Below the pieces are notes generated by a model, which saw only the letters and a list, made by a program, of their open reading frames with translations, had not been told where the DNA came from and ran no database searches. From Klebsiella oxytoca (GTDB taxonomy: Bacteria; Pseudomonadota; Gammaproteobacteria; Enterobacterales; Enterobacteriaceae): a stretch of DNA of 64,000 nucleotides. Position numbers and translations under genes: made by a program. Position 1 is the first letter of the stretch, and every line of letters begins with the position of its first letter. Of the stretch, positions 1 to 8,269 are shown one piece after another. Location of the stretch: positions 2,480,001-2,544,000 of the forward strand of contig NZ_CP046115.1 of NCBI RefSeq assembly GCF_009707385.1, in the 5' to 3' direction.

Positions 1-3000
1 ACAGAGCAATGCGATCACGTCACTGGAAAACAATCTGGGTGTGACAAATGCAAATCTGGACGGTTTACGTGGCATGGGCGGAAACCTTGTAGAAAACGGT
101 GATTTTGCTCTGGGAGCGGCGTGCTGGGGTCTTCAGCAGGGTGGCCAGGATACGGTAACGTTTGGCAACTATGGCGACGGCTCAAAAGGCGCGAAACTGG
201 TGAAAGTTGGCTCCACTTCGCCTGGTATTTTTGTGGGCAATAAGCGCCCGATACCGATTACCGGTCAGCGTAGATATCGCTTTGTAGTTCGTGCCAAAGG
301 TGTGAGCGGTGCTAAAAATATACTGTTACGTCGGTGGAATTACTTTGGCGGCAAGGAAGGGGTTTATGAGAATAAAGCTTTAACTCTGGACGCAGGTTGG
401 AATACCTACACCTGGAATACCTTGCTGACTCCTGAGAGTGGTGTAGATGCGCACGCATTCGGTCTGTATTGCCATCCTTCAGCGGCAGAAATCTGGATAG
501 ATTCGTTCTATATTTTCGATATCACTGATGAGATGAATATCGCATCTAACGCTTCTGCCGTTTCTGCACTGGATACGAAAGTCACGAAGGCAGAAGGAAA
601 TATAACCAGCCAGGGCAACGCGATTACCAGGCTGAATAACGATCTGGCCACGATGAATGGCAATGTGAATAAAAAAGCTGATGCCTCAGCATTGACCGCC
701 TTAACAAACCGTGTGACAGAAACAGAGAAAACAGTTTCCACTCACACATCATCTATTACCAGGTTACAGAGCGATCTATCCACCACAAACGGAAACGTGG
801 CGAAGAAGGCTGAACAGACTGCGCTCAATGCGCTGAGCAGCCGGATGACTCAGACCGAAAATAATGTGACATCTGCCAACAGTAATATCACCTCTCTGAC
901 TGCGGCTGTTCGCGCCGGGAACGCATCCAGTGGCGATCTGGTTTCCAACCCGACATTTGATCCTGCATTTAGTCAAATGGGGTTCAATGTTGTGTCATCG
1001 ACTTCGTCCGGTGTTCCGACAGGCTGTCCATTTGCTAATGTGGCAAAACTGGCTGCTCGTGACCATCATCCGAACTGGGCAGCAATTCCAGCTACGCTAA
1101 ATGATGTTTTCGAAATTTCCGCTTTGGTTGCCTGCGGCGCTGGCAGCGCTGATTTCAACTTCTATATTGGTACCGCGACCAGCTCAAATGGCAGCATAGG
1201 ATCGCCTCTTGCTACTGGCGGGAATACGAAAAAAACCACTGCGTGGACGCGCGCAACATGGAAGGTAAAAGTCACTCAGACGATGGTTGATCGTGGATAC
1301 ATCAGGCCGTTTCTGCAAATCAACCAGAGTTCGCCTTTCGGGACTATCTGGTATGTGACTGACTGGCATTTTCGCAATATAACGGCAGCATACCAGGCGC
1401 AAAACACCGCTGATGCTACTGCCAAAGCTCTGGATACGCTGAGCAATACGGTTACACAGCAAGGGAAAGATATTTCCAGCGTTTCGCAGCGTGCCACAAA
1501 CTTAGAAAATAGCCTTAAAACCACAAATGATAATGTGAATAAGAAGGCTGATGCTGCCGCATTCCAGACACTGCAGAGTACGGTAACAGAGCAGGGCAAA
1601 ACGCTGAACTCTCAGAGTAGTTCGATAACTACTCTGAATAACAATGTTAGTACGACTAATTCCAATATCGATAGTCTGCGAGGCCTTGGCGGAAACCTTG
1701 TAGAAAACGGTAATTTTGCGCAAGGTGCAGTCGGTTGGGGTCTGCAGCAGAATGCTCAGAACCCGATAACGTTTGGCGATTACGGAGATGGCGGAAAAGG
1801 GGTTAAGCTGGCCAAAGTGAACACGACAACTTCACCAGGTATTTTTGTCAGCAATAAGCGTCCTTTTCCCGCCAATGGTCAGCGCAGATATCGCTTTGTA
1901 GTTCGCGCTAAAGGCGTGAGCGGCGCTAAAAATATGCTTTTACGTCGTTGGAATTACTCTGGTGGTAAAGAGGGGACGTATGAGGATAAAACTCTGACGC
2001 TTGATGCAGGGTGGAATACTTATACATGGAATACCTCTCTGACTCCTGCCAGTGGTGTAGATGCTCATGCCTTTGGACTGTATTGTCATCCAACGGCAGC
2101 TGAAATATGGATCGACAGTTTCTATGTTTTTGATATCACTGATGAGATGAATAATTCTGCCAATGCTACGGCACTGTCATCTCTTCAGAATACTGTAACC
2201 CAGCAGGGTAAGGATATTACTGCGTCAAACAGTAATGTGACTTCGCTACAGGCATCATTGGGACGTCGTACGGTTTTCACTATTGTTTCAAAAGGTAATG
2301 GCTCAAGTGCAAAAGAGGGGATTTTCGATGAATCTGGAAATAAACTTTTTAGTCCGGGACGAAGCTATGCGCTGGTAACATTTAAGACAAACAGTAACGG
2401 TTCAACATCTATAAACACCAGTAAAACGTATGACGTCTTTGGTTCTTCAGCTAATGGTAAGACGATGTCGGACGATATTGCGGCCCTGGCTAATGGTGTA
2501 TATGTATGCATCCTCACTAATGATGAACCTACTGGATATCGTTCTTCTATTACCGCAGCATTTGAGCTTTTAGGCGGTACGACTGAAGTCATTAATTCTT
2601 TACCATATCGTGGAGCCTACATTCTGCTTGGCCGTAAGGGTATGAAAGCTGGTGATGGTCTTGAATTGCGATCACCTACTGGTGGTGATCAGAATGCTTT
2701 TATCTCGACGTCAGTTGAGTTTGTGAATGGTGTAATGATGGGATTAGGCGCCGCAGGTGGCGTCATGATGAAGGCGGACGCTAACGCTTCCGCAATTACT
2801 GCTCTTCAGAACACGGTTACGCAGCAGGGTAAAGATATTACTTCGGCCAGTAGTTCTCTTACAAGTCTGGAAAATAGTCTGAAAACGGCGAATGATAACA
2901 TCAGCAAAAAAGCTGATGCAGCGGCAGTTACGGCTCTAACTAATCGTGTTTCCAAGACAGAAAATACTCTATCCAGCCAAAGTGAAAATATTACGAAGCT

Positions 3001-4987
3001 AACTAATAATCTGAATGCAACTAACGAAAACGTTAAACTAAAAGCCGATACGTCAGCGTTAAATGCTCTAACTAATCGAGTGGCAACAGCGGAGGGAAAA
3101 ATTACTTCAGATGGAACAGCGATTACAAGTCTTAATAACAGTGTTACTAACTTAAATAATACGAAAGCCACTGTAACAGCGTTAAATGCCCTTACAACTC
3201 GTGTCACGGCTGCAGAAGGGAACATTAGTTCTCAGTCGACTTCGATTACGAATTTAACAAGTTCACTAGACGCGACAGCGTATCAGGGGGTTGGGCTAAA
3301 TCCTAATGGTCGATTTAACACTGGTCTTCAATGGTGGTCTTATGCAGCAGGAACTGGTGGAAGCATTGATTGGGCCGCGAATATAGGGGAAGACGGCTCA
3401 GCTGGTGTCAAAATGACAAAGGCCGGAACAGGTAACCCTGTGATTCGAACTAACGGAAGTTCTGACAGTAAGACATCCGGTACATTTGAACTCTATCCGT
3501 TGCAAAATACCTCTGGGGGTAACGTTGGTCGTCCAATAATCGTTAGAGTGAGAGCAAAAGGTGTAAGCGGCGCAATGAATTTGATGGTTCGTTTTATAGA
3601 GTACCCCAATAGTGGTGCATTCTCATACGCGAACGATAAGACTCTGATATTCACCACCGCTTTTTCAACGCAAATAGCAAAATTTACTGCTAAAACAACA
3701 ACGGTTCGCGGACGTATTGAGGTGTTTTGTTACCCGGCAAACGCGTCGGTCATTATTTCCTCTATCGTGGTGGAAGATAACACGGCAAACGAAGCTAAAG
3801 CAGATGGAACTGTTACCGCAAAGGCGGTGGATGTTCTCACTGCCGATGTAAAGATTAACAAAGGCAATATTGAAAGTAATAGTAAAAGTCTCACTTCACT
3901 CATCAATGAAGTAAAGGGGAAAGCGACCTCATCAGCATTGAGCACTTTAGAGAGCAAGGTAAATATACAAGGAAAAGATGTAGACTCTCATACCAAACAA
4001 CTTTTACAACTAAATGCAACTGCTGGAGATAACACGGCGAAGATTAAGCAACAATCAGAAACAATAGCAAGTCTGGATAAAACTGTATCTGCATCGTGGA
4101 CATTGAAAGTAGAGGTAGATAGCAAAGGAAATAAAATTGTTGGCGGAGTTGTATTAGGAGCTGATAGCACAGGGACAAGTCAGTTTCTCATCAATGCAAA
4201 TCGCCTTGCTCTTATTAACAATGCTAATGGAGCAGTCTCGACACCGTTTGTTGTTGATAGTGGCGTGACTTACATGAATGCCGCTTATATTAAAAACGGC
4301 TCCATAACCAGCGCAAAAGTAGGAGATATTCAGTCAAATAACTACGTAGGAGGGAGTCAGGGCTGGCGTATTACTAAATCGGGAGCCAGCGAATTTAATA
4401 ATGTAGTCGTGCGCGGGGAAGTTCATGCTAACAGTGGAACTTTTACCGGCACCGTGCACGCGACTGACGGCTATTTTAACGGCACCGTTTACGCTAATAA
4501 GATTGAAGGCGATGTGATGATTGCGGAGTCGAACACAATTCCTCTTAAGAACTACAGCGATGTGAACGCTGGCGACTACGAGATTCTGAAGATCAACGGG
4601 GATGACTTCGACCGAAGCATTGACACTAACCTTGTTGTTCAAGTCGGCTCTGGGTTCCGTAACGAGTTCAAGGTAATCGTCCAGACACCCGGAAGGGCTG
4701 AGCGGGAGTATTACTCCATCGACACCGGAAATAACGGCGGGGTGAGAGCTTATGCGATTCGCGGCTTCGATCTTCCGGCTGCTGGTAAGGGGCAACAAAA
4801 CAGGATTATCGTCCGTGTCAGGGATAGCGGTCGCGCCAGCGGAATTATGACCTATACGCCTTATGTCCCTCGCTTTGATGGGAAATCGTTCGACATCGAC
4901 TCTAACGGTAACACTATTAACCGAGGCTACCTTCGCGAACGAGCCTACATTGCGGTATTCCGCAAAGGTAACAGGATTGTCGCTTAA
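1..4987 (+). CDS. Phage tail-tip / host-specificity protein (lambda J-like), 5' truncated by the window
   Basis: The reading frame is open from base 2, so the true start lies upstream; about 1660 residues are visible. Residues are counted from the GTG at 41. Two nearly identical jelly-roll-like modules (about 4-166 and 541-704) share motifs such as GQRRYRFVVRAKGVSGAKN. A third divergent copy lies near 1081-1250, a different module near 297-447, and an ILEI/FAM3-like domain near 743-885. They are joined by coiled-coil linkers rich in ALTNRV and NTVTQQGKDI repeats. The C-terminal part, from ASWTLKVEV on, resembles the DUF1983 region of siphophage J proteins, with YIKNGSITSAKVGDIQS and a GTFTGTVHATDGYFNGTV repeat. 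J sits at the tail tip and contacts the host receptor; the modules probably bind surface glycans (inference). It is the last gene of the prophage here. Confidence 0.88.
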   Translation, partial: QSNAITSLENNLGVTNANLDGLRGMGGNLVENGDFALGAACWGLQQGGQDTVTFGNYGDGSKGAKLVKVGSTSPGIFVGNKRPIPITGQRRYRFVVRAKGVSGAKNILLRRWNYFGGKEGVYENKALTLDAGWNTYTWNTLLTPESGVDAHAFGLYCHPSAAEIWIDSFYIFDITDEMNIASNASAVSALDTKVTKAEGNITSQGNAITRLNNDLATMNGNVNKKADASALTALTNRVTETEKTVSTHTSSITRLQSDLSTTNGNVAKKAEQTALNALSSRMTQTENNVTSANSNITSLTAAVRAGNASSGDLVSNPTFDPAFSQMGFNVVSSTSSGVPTGCPFANVAKLAARDHHPNWAAIPATLNDVFEISALVACGAGSADFNFYIGTATSSNGSIGSPLATGGNTKKTTAWTRATWKVKVTQTMVDRGYIRPFLQINQSSPFGTIWYVTDWHFRNITAAYQAQNTADATAKALDTLSNTVTQQGKDISSVSQRATNLENSLKTTNDNVNKKADAAAFQTLQSTVTEQGKTLNSQSSSITTLNNNVSTTNSNIDSLRGLGGNLVENGNFAQGAVGWGLQQNAQNPITFGDYGDGGKGVKLAKVNTTTSPGIFVSNKRPFPANGQRRYRFVVRAKGVSGAKNMLLRRWNYSGGKEGTYEDKTLTLDAGWNTYTWNTSLTPASGVDAHAFGLYCHPTAAEIWIDSFYVFDITDEMNNSANATALSSLQNTVTQQGKDITASNSNVTSLQASLGRRTVFTIVSKGNGSSAKEGIFDESGNKLFSPGRSYALVTFKTNSNGSTSINTSKTYDVFGSSANGKTMSDDIAALANGVYVCILTNDEPTGYRSSITAAFELLGGTTEVINSLPYRGAYILLGRKGMKAGDGLELRSPTGGDQNAFISTSVEFVNGVMMGLGAAGGVMMKADANASAITALQNTVTQQGKDITSASSSLTSLENSLKTANDNISKKADAAAVTALTNRVSKTENTLSSQSENITKLTNNLNATNENVKLKADTSALNALTNRVATAEGKITSDGTAITSLNNSVTNLNNTKATVTALNALTTRVTAAEGNISSQSTSITNLTSSLDATAYQGVGLNPNGRFNTGLQWWSYAAGTGGSIDWAANIGEDGSAGVKMTKAGTGNPVIRTNGSSDSKTSGTFELYPLQNTSGGNVGRPIIVRVRAKGVSGAMNLMVRFIEYPNSGAFSYANDKTLIFTTAFSTQIAKFTAKTTTVRGRIEVFCYPANASVIISSIVVEDNTANEAKADGTVTAKAVDVLTADVKINKGNIESNSKSLTSLINEVKGKATSSALSTLESKVNIQGKDVDSHTKQLLQLNATAGDNTAKIKQQSETIASLDKTVSASWTLKVEVDSKGNKIVGGVVLGADSTGTSQFLINANRLALINNANGAVSTPFVVDSGVTYMNAAYIKNGSITSAKVGDIQSNNYVGGSQGWRITKSGASEFNNVVVRGEVHANSGTFTGTVHATDGYFNGTVYANKIEGDVMIAESNTIPLKNYSDVNAGDYEILKINGDDFDRSIDTNLVVQVGSGFRNEFKVIVQTPGRAEREYYSIDTGNNGGVRAYAIRGFDLPAAGKGQQNRIIVRVRDSGRASGIMTYTPYVPRFDGKSFDIDSNGNTINRGYLRERAYIAVFRKGNRIVA

Positions 4988-4998
4988 CTCTCAGGAGA

Positions 4999-5014
4999 GG
5001 CCCCTAAAGGGGCC
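4999..5014 (+). terminator. Stem-loop after the tail-tip gene
   Basis: GGCCCC and GGGGCC arms around TAAA, 12 bases after the tail-tip stop codon. The following bases are A-rich rather than a T tract, so termination is likely but not certain. Confidence 0.5.
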
Positions 5015-5108
5015 AAAATCAATATGGCCACTATATTAGCAATCAGCATGCGGCGCGAATCGCATCCAATTTATAACCAAGAGGTCTGCTGACAAGCGGA
5101 CCGTCGAA

Positions 5109-5445
5109 TCATGCTTCAGTCAGCCAAAAATCAGCCTCTTCAAACACCACCTGAGTGGCCCGGCTGATTTGATTTTTCTCATGTTTGCTGGCATCAGTGT
5201 CGATGGAAGCCAGCGCTATCATGGGGTTCACGCTGATATAGGCATCCGGAAAAATATGATGAATTATTTTCTTCGGTTAGAGATTGGAAATCTCTTAACC
5301 ACTCGATAAATAAGTAACTTTGCAAAGAATCAGAATTATTTAATGGTTTCTGCCATGATGTCTCACATGCTGTCTGGATTAGGGCAGTTAACATGGGCTC
5401 TATTCCAGTACAACGGTATCCGACAGGTAGTCTCCTTTTCCACAT
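5109..5445 (-). pseudogene. Frameshifted remnant of an unrecognised gene at the prophage edge
   Basis: On the minus strand an open frame starts at 5445 (MWKRRLPVGYRCTGIEPM...) and runs about 55 residues in protein-like sequence. From about 5265 the coding signal moves to another frame, which continues with HHIFPDAYISVNPMIALASI and ends QVVFEEADFWLTEA at a TGA at 5109-5111. The switch falls in a run CTAACCGAAGAAAATAATTCATC, where a single-base indel would join the two. A stop codon lies directly before the first ATG and there is no ribosome binding site, so the 5' part may also be lost. I do not recognise the family. It lies between the phage tail gene and core ydbJ, so it is probably prophage cargo or a moron remnant. 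Confidence 0.45.
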
Positions 5446-5594
5446 CTAAGGTCCCACCATAAAGGAGTCCAAAAAATTTGCTAAAAAATGTTAATACAGC
5501 GCATAAATACGTACTTCGCCTCTCGACGCGGCGCGCCGAGCTGCCTATTATTCTTGGGCTTGTTCATTTTAAGATGTATCTGAGGGGAGAGAAG

Positions 5595-5867
5595 ATGCGA
5601 GCTGCGTTTTTAGTGGGATGTGCTGCGCTGTTGCTTTCAGCATGCAGCAGTAATGATGAACCTGTTCAGCAGGCAACGGCGGCGCATGTGTCGCCAGGGA
5701 TGCGTGCCGCGATGAGCAGCACCGGCCAGGCAAACTGCGCGATGGTCGGCGGCTCGTTATCAGTGGCGCGTCAGCTTGACGGCTCGGCTATCGGCATGTG
5801 CGCATTGCCAAACGGCAAACGCTGCAGCGAGCAGGCGCTGGCGGGCGGAAGCTGCGGTAACTATTAA
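5595..5867 (+). CDS. ydbJ: YdbJ, DUF333-family small lipoprotein
   Basis: The 90-residue protein starts at 5595 behind a GAGGGGAGAG ribosome binding site; a longer upstream frame (from 5478) lacks one. It has a lipoprotein signal peptide with lipobox LLSAC (Cys17). The DUF333 domain follows: ANCAMVGGSLSVARQLDG, then GMCALPNGKRC. Cysteines at the start and end of the domain could form disulfides. E. coli YdbJ is nearly identical as I recall it and also sits next to hslJ. Function is unknown. Its stop overlaps the stop of convergent hslJ by four bases. The prophage ends just upstream, so phage integration has probably split this gene from its usual neighbour on that side. Confidence 0.85.
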   Translation: MRAAFLVGCAALLLSACSSNDEPVQQATAAHVSPGMRAAMSSTGQANCAMVGGSLSVARQLDGSAIGMCALPNGKRCSEQALAGGSCGNY

Positions 5868-6304
5868 TTCACCAGGTCGGCGAGCTTATACACTAGCGTC
5901 TGGTCGGCGGTCGCCAGCGTCAGCTGGGTTTCGGTCAGGTCGACCTGCGCGCCTTCACGCAGCATTTTACCAAGCGTGGTGTCCAGAGCGTTCAACTGAG
6001 GGTCCGCGCAGAGCATGCGCGTCATTGCCAGTTCTTTAACCTTCAGCGCGCCGTCAGAGACTTTTCCCGTGCCGTTGAATTGGTTGCACATATTGCCTGA
6101 AACGTACATTTTGCCGGTAATCGGCATCTCTTCGCCGAAGCTCAGTTCCAGCGGTTTATCAGCAGCATTCAGCGATTGTCCGTTAACGCTGGTCAGTACA
6201 AAACGGTGGTGCTGAAGCTGTTCCGCCCTGGTCGAAACCTTGCTGTTATACACGCAGCCAGATAGCAACATTCCTGCCGCCAGAAGCGCAGCAAACTTGT
6301 TCAT
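5864..6304 (-). CDS. hslJ: HslJ, heat-inducible META-domain lipoprotein
   Basis: 146 residues. An N-terminal signal peptide ends in lipobox LLSGC (Cys17), so the protein is probably an outer-membrane lipoprotein. The rest is a META domain, recognised by HHRFVLTSVNGQSL, the SGNMCNQFNGTGKVSDG segment and the TRMLCADPQLNALDTTL motif typical of the HslJ family. In E. coli HslJ is associated with novobiocin resistance and heat induction (established). The size matches the family. It is transcribed away from ldhA's end and overlaps ydbJ tail to tail by four bases. Confidence 0.92.
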   Translation of the reverse strand: MNKFAALLAAGMLLSGCVYNSKVSTRAEQLQHHRFVLTSVNGQSLNAADKPLELSFGEEMPITGKMYVSGNMCNQFNGTGKVSDGALKVKELAMTRMLCADPQLNALDTTLGKMLREGAQVDLTETQLTLATADQTLVYKLADLVN

Positions 6305-6389
6305 TTAATCTCCATAAATATTTATCGCATTAATGAATGAAGGGGATTGTAACTTTATCGCAGGCAATTTCTGTGAGGATTGTCTGAAT

Positions 6390-6413
6390 GTGCCCCCCGC
6401 CAGGGGGGAGCAC
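6390..6413 (-). terminator. GC-rich stem-loop between ldhA and hslJ
   Basis: GTGCCCCCC pairs with GGGGGGaGCAC across a four-base loop, 17 bases beyond the ldhA stop. There is no T run on the minus strand after it, so a role as ldhA terminator is only suggested. Confidence 0.35.
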
Positions 6414-6429
6414 AAAAGGCGAAGGAAAA

Positions 6430-7419
6430 TCAGACCAGTGCGTTAGGGCAGGTTTCGCCAGCATCCACCTGACGCAGATTGTCGAGAGTGGTTTGCGAGA
6501 TACTGATCAACGCTTCCGCGGTCAAAAACGCCTGATGACCGGTAAACAGGACGTTGTGGCAGGCGGACAGACGGCGGAAAACATCGTCCTGAATAACGTC
6601 GTTAGACTTGTCTTCAAAGAACAGATCGCGTTCATTCTCATACACGTCCATCCCCAGCGCGCCAATTTTTTGGTGCTTCAGAGCATCGATTGCCGCCTGA
6701 GAGTCAATTAGCGCACCGCGGCTGGTATTGATGATCATCACCCCATCTTTCATTTGATCGAACGCGGCATGGTTCAACAGATGATAGTTTTCATCGGTCA
6801 GCGGACAGTGCAGGGAGATAACATCGGACTCTTTGTACAGCGTTGTCAGATCGACATACTCCCCCCCCAGATCCAGCGCGGCCGCGCTGGGATACGGATC
6901 AAATGCCAGCAGACGCATACCGAAGCCTTTCAGAATGCGCAGCGTGGCGACGCCAATTTTACCGGTACCGATAACGCCGGCGGTTTTACCGTGCATAGTG
7001 AAACCGGTCAACCCTTCCAGAGAGAAGTTCGCGTCGCGGGTGCGCTGATAGGCGCGATGAATGCGGCGGTTCAACGACATCATCATACCGACCGCGTGCT
7101 CAGCGACCGCTTCAGGGGAATAGGCCGGAACGCGCACTACGCGCAGGCCCAGCTCTTTAGCGGCGTCGAGGTCAACGTTATTGAAACCGGCGCAGCGAAG
7201 CGCAATGTACTTCACGCCGTGGGCTTTCAGTTCTTCAAGTACCGGACGGCTACCGTCGTCATTAACGAAGATACACACCGCTTCACAGCCGTTGGCGGTT
7301 TTGGCGGTCTTTTCGGTTAACAGGAAGTCAAAAAATTCCAGTTCAAAGCCGTATGTATCATTAACATGCTGCAGATACTTCTTGTCGTACTGTTTTGTAC
7401 TATACACAGCGATTTTCAT
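6430..7419 (-). CDS. ldhA: Fermentative D-lactate dehydrogenase LdhA
   Basis: 329 residues from MKIAVYSTKQYDKKYL, the same length and N terminus as E. coli LdhA; I therefore prefer the start at 7419 over the longer frame from 7449. It reduces pyruvate to D-lactate with NADH in the cytoplasm during fermentation. It belongs to the D-2-hydroxyacid dehydrogenase family: the NAD-binding VIGTGKIG motif in the middle, the CPLTDENYHLLN segment, the NTSRGALIDSQA motif with the catalytic Arg region, and GHQAFLT with the catalytic His near the C terminus. The flanking order (hslJ on one side, ydbH on the other) is as in E. coli, except for the DedA gene inserted upstream. Confidence 0.97.
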   Translation of the reverse strand: MKIAVYSTKQYDKKYLQHVNDTYGFELEFFDFLLTEKTAKTANGCEAVCIFVNDDGSRPVLEELKAHGVKYIALRCAGFNNVDLDAAKELGLRVVRVPAYSPEAVAEHAVGMMMSLNRRIHRAYQRTRDANFSLEGLTGFTMHGKTAGVIGTGKIGVATLRILKGFGMRLLAFDPYPSAAALDLGGEYVDLTTLYKESDVISLHCPLTDENYHLLNHAAFDQMKDGVMIINTSRGALIDSQAAIDALKHQKIGALGMDVYENERDLFFEDKSNDVIQDDVFRRLSACHNVLFTGHQAFLTAEALISISQTTLDNLRQVDAGETCPNALV

Positions 7420-7565
7420 ATGACTTTTCTCCAGTGATAATACCGTCACGGTAGCATAATTAAAATAATCTTACAAATATTAAAAATTAGTTTAATTGTC
7501 GGGTTATAGTAATAAGTCTAGAGCATATCGCTGAGTTAAGAAATCTCTTTAAAAGACAATGCTTT

Positions 7566-8099
7566 TCACCAGAAACTGAGGCTCAGGGCGCCCGGCGCCA
7601 GCAGGATAAACGGCCACAACACGCCGGAGCTGATGTTAGCGATCTGAAAATGCCAGAGTGAAGTCCCGCTGGCGCCGGTCACCAGCGGGACGGTGGCGCG
7701 AAGCGGCGAGAGGAAGCGGCTAAAAAACACGGCCCATGCGCCGTGACGACGCAGGAACAGCTGACCTCGAGCGAGGCGCTCGGCGTTAAGCCAGCGGATA
7801 CGGTACAGGTGGTGCTGGTAGCGGCGGCCCGTCAGCCACGAGAGCCAGAATCCGCCGATTGCGCCGAGGCTGGCGCTCATCCACATTAGCAAGAAATGTC
7901 CGGCGCTGGCCGAGGCCAGAGTGCCGAGCAACAGCAGGCCGGAGGTGCCCGGAATCAGAAATGAGATGACGGCGCAGGATTTTGTGAACGTCAGCAGGAA
8001 AACCATAAGCAATACCAATGAATAGTGGCCCTGAGCGTATTCAATCAGCGAGATAATCAACTCCACAGCAGCATCCGTATACAATCGCAGGTGTAACAC
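7566..8099 (-). CDS. DedA-family inner-membrane protein
   Basis: Up to 177 residues with several hydrophobic segments. DedA features are the re-entrant-loop motif FLIPGTSGLLLLG and the conserved FFSRFLSPLRATVPLVTGASG region containing the R..P..R signature. DedA/SNARE-associated proteins move undecaprenyl phosphate or other lipids across the inner membrane and support proton-motive force and envelope integrity (family knowledge); the substrate of this member is unknown. The frame opens with GTG at 8099; a second GTG twelve codons later (VELIISLIEYAQ) could be the real start, since neither has a strong ribosome binding site. It lies between ldhA and ydbH and is divergent from ydbH; I do not recall it there in E. 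coli K-12. Confidence 0.8.
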   Translation of the reverse strand: MLHLRLYTDAAVELIISLIEYAQGHYSLVLLMVFLLTFTKSCAVISFLIPGTSGLLLLGTLASASAGHFLLMWMSASLGAIGGFWLSWLTGRRYQHHLYRIRWLNAERLARGQLFLRRHGAWAVFFSRFLSPLRATVPLVTGASGTSLWHFQIANISSGVLWPFILLAPGALSLSFW

Positions 8100-8269
8100 A
8101 TGTCGTCAGTGTCGCAGGGGAAAACTAAACCCCGACTAAATGACCTGCTGGAGAATCACATCGCGACGACTACGCTTAAACGGGATGGAAACTTTAACTC
8201 ACAGGTCGAACGTGCCACAATGACGGCCTCTCGGCTTTTACTTATTTTGAATCAGGATATTAGCTGCCC

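Noticed and set aside
5478..5594. Longer N terminus for YdbJ
   Set aside because: The extension lacks a ribosome binding site and would bury the lipoprotein signal peptide that begins at 5595.
6390..6413. Riboswitch or attenuator near ldhA
   Set aside because: It is a simple GC-rich hairpin 3' of ldhA, not in a leader, with no alternative structure visible.
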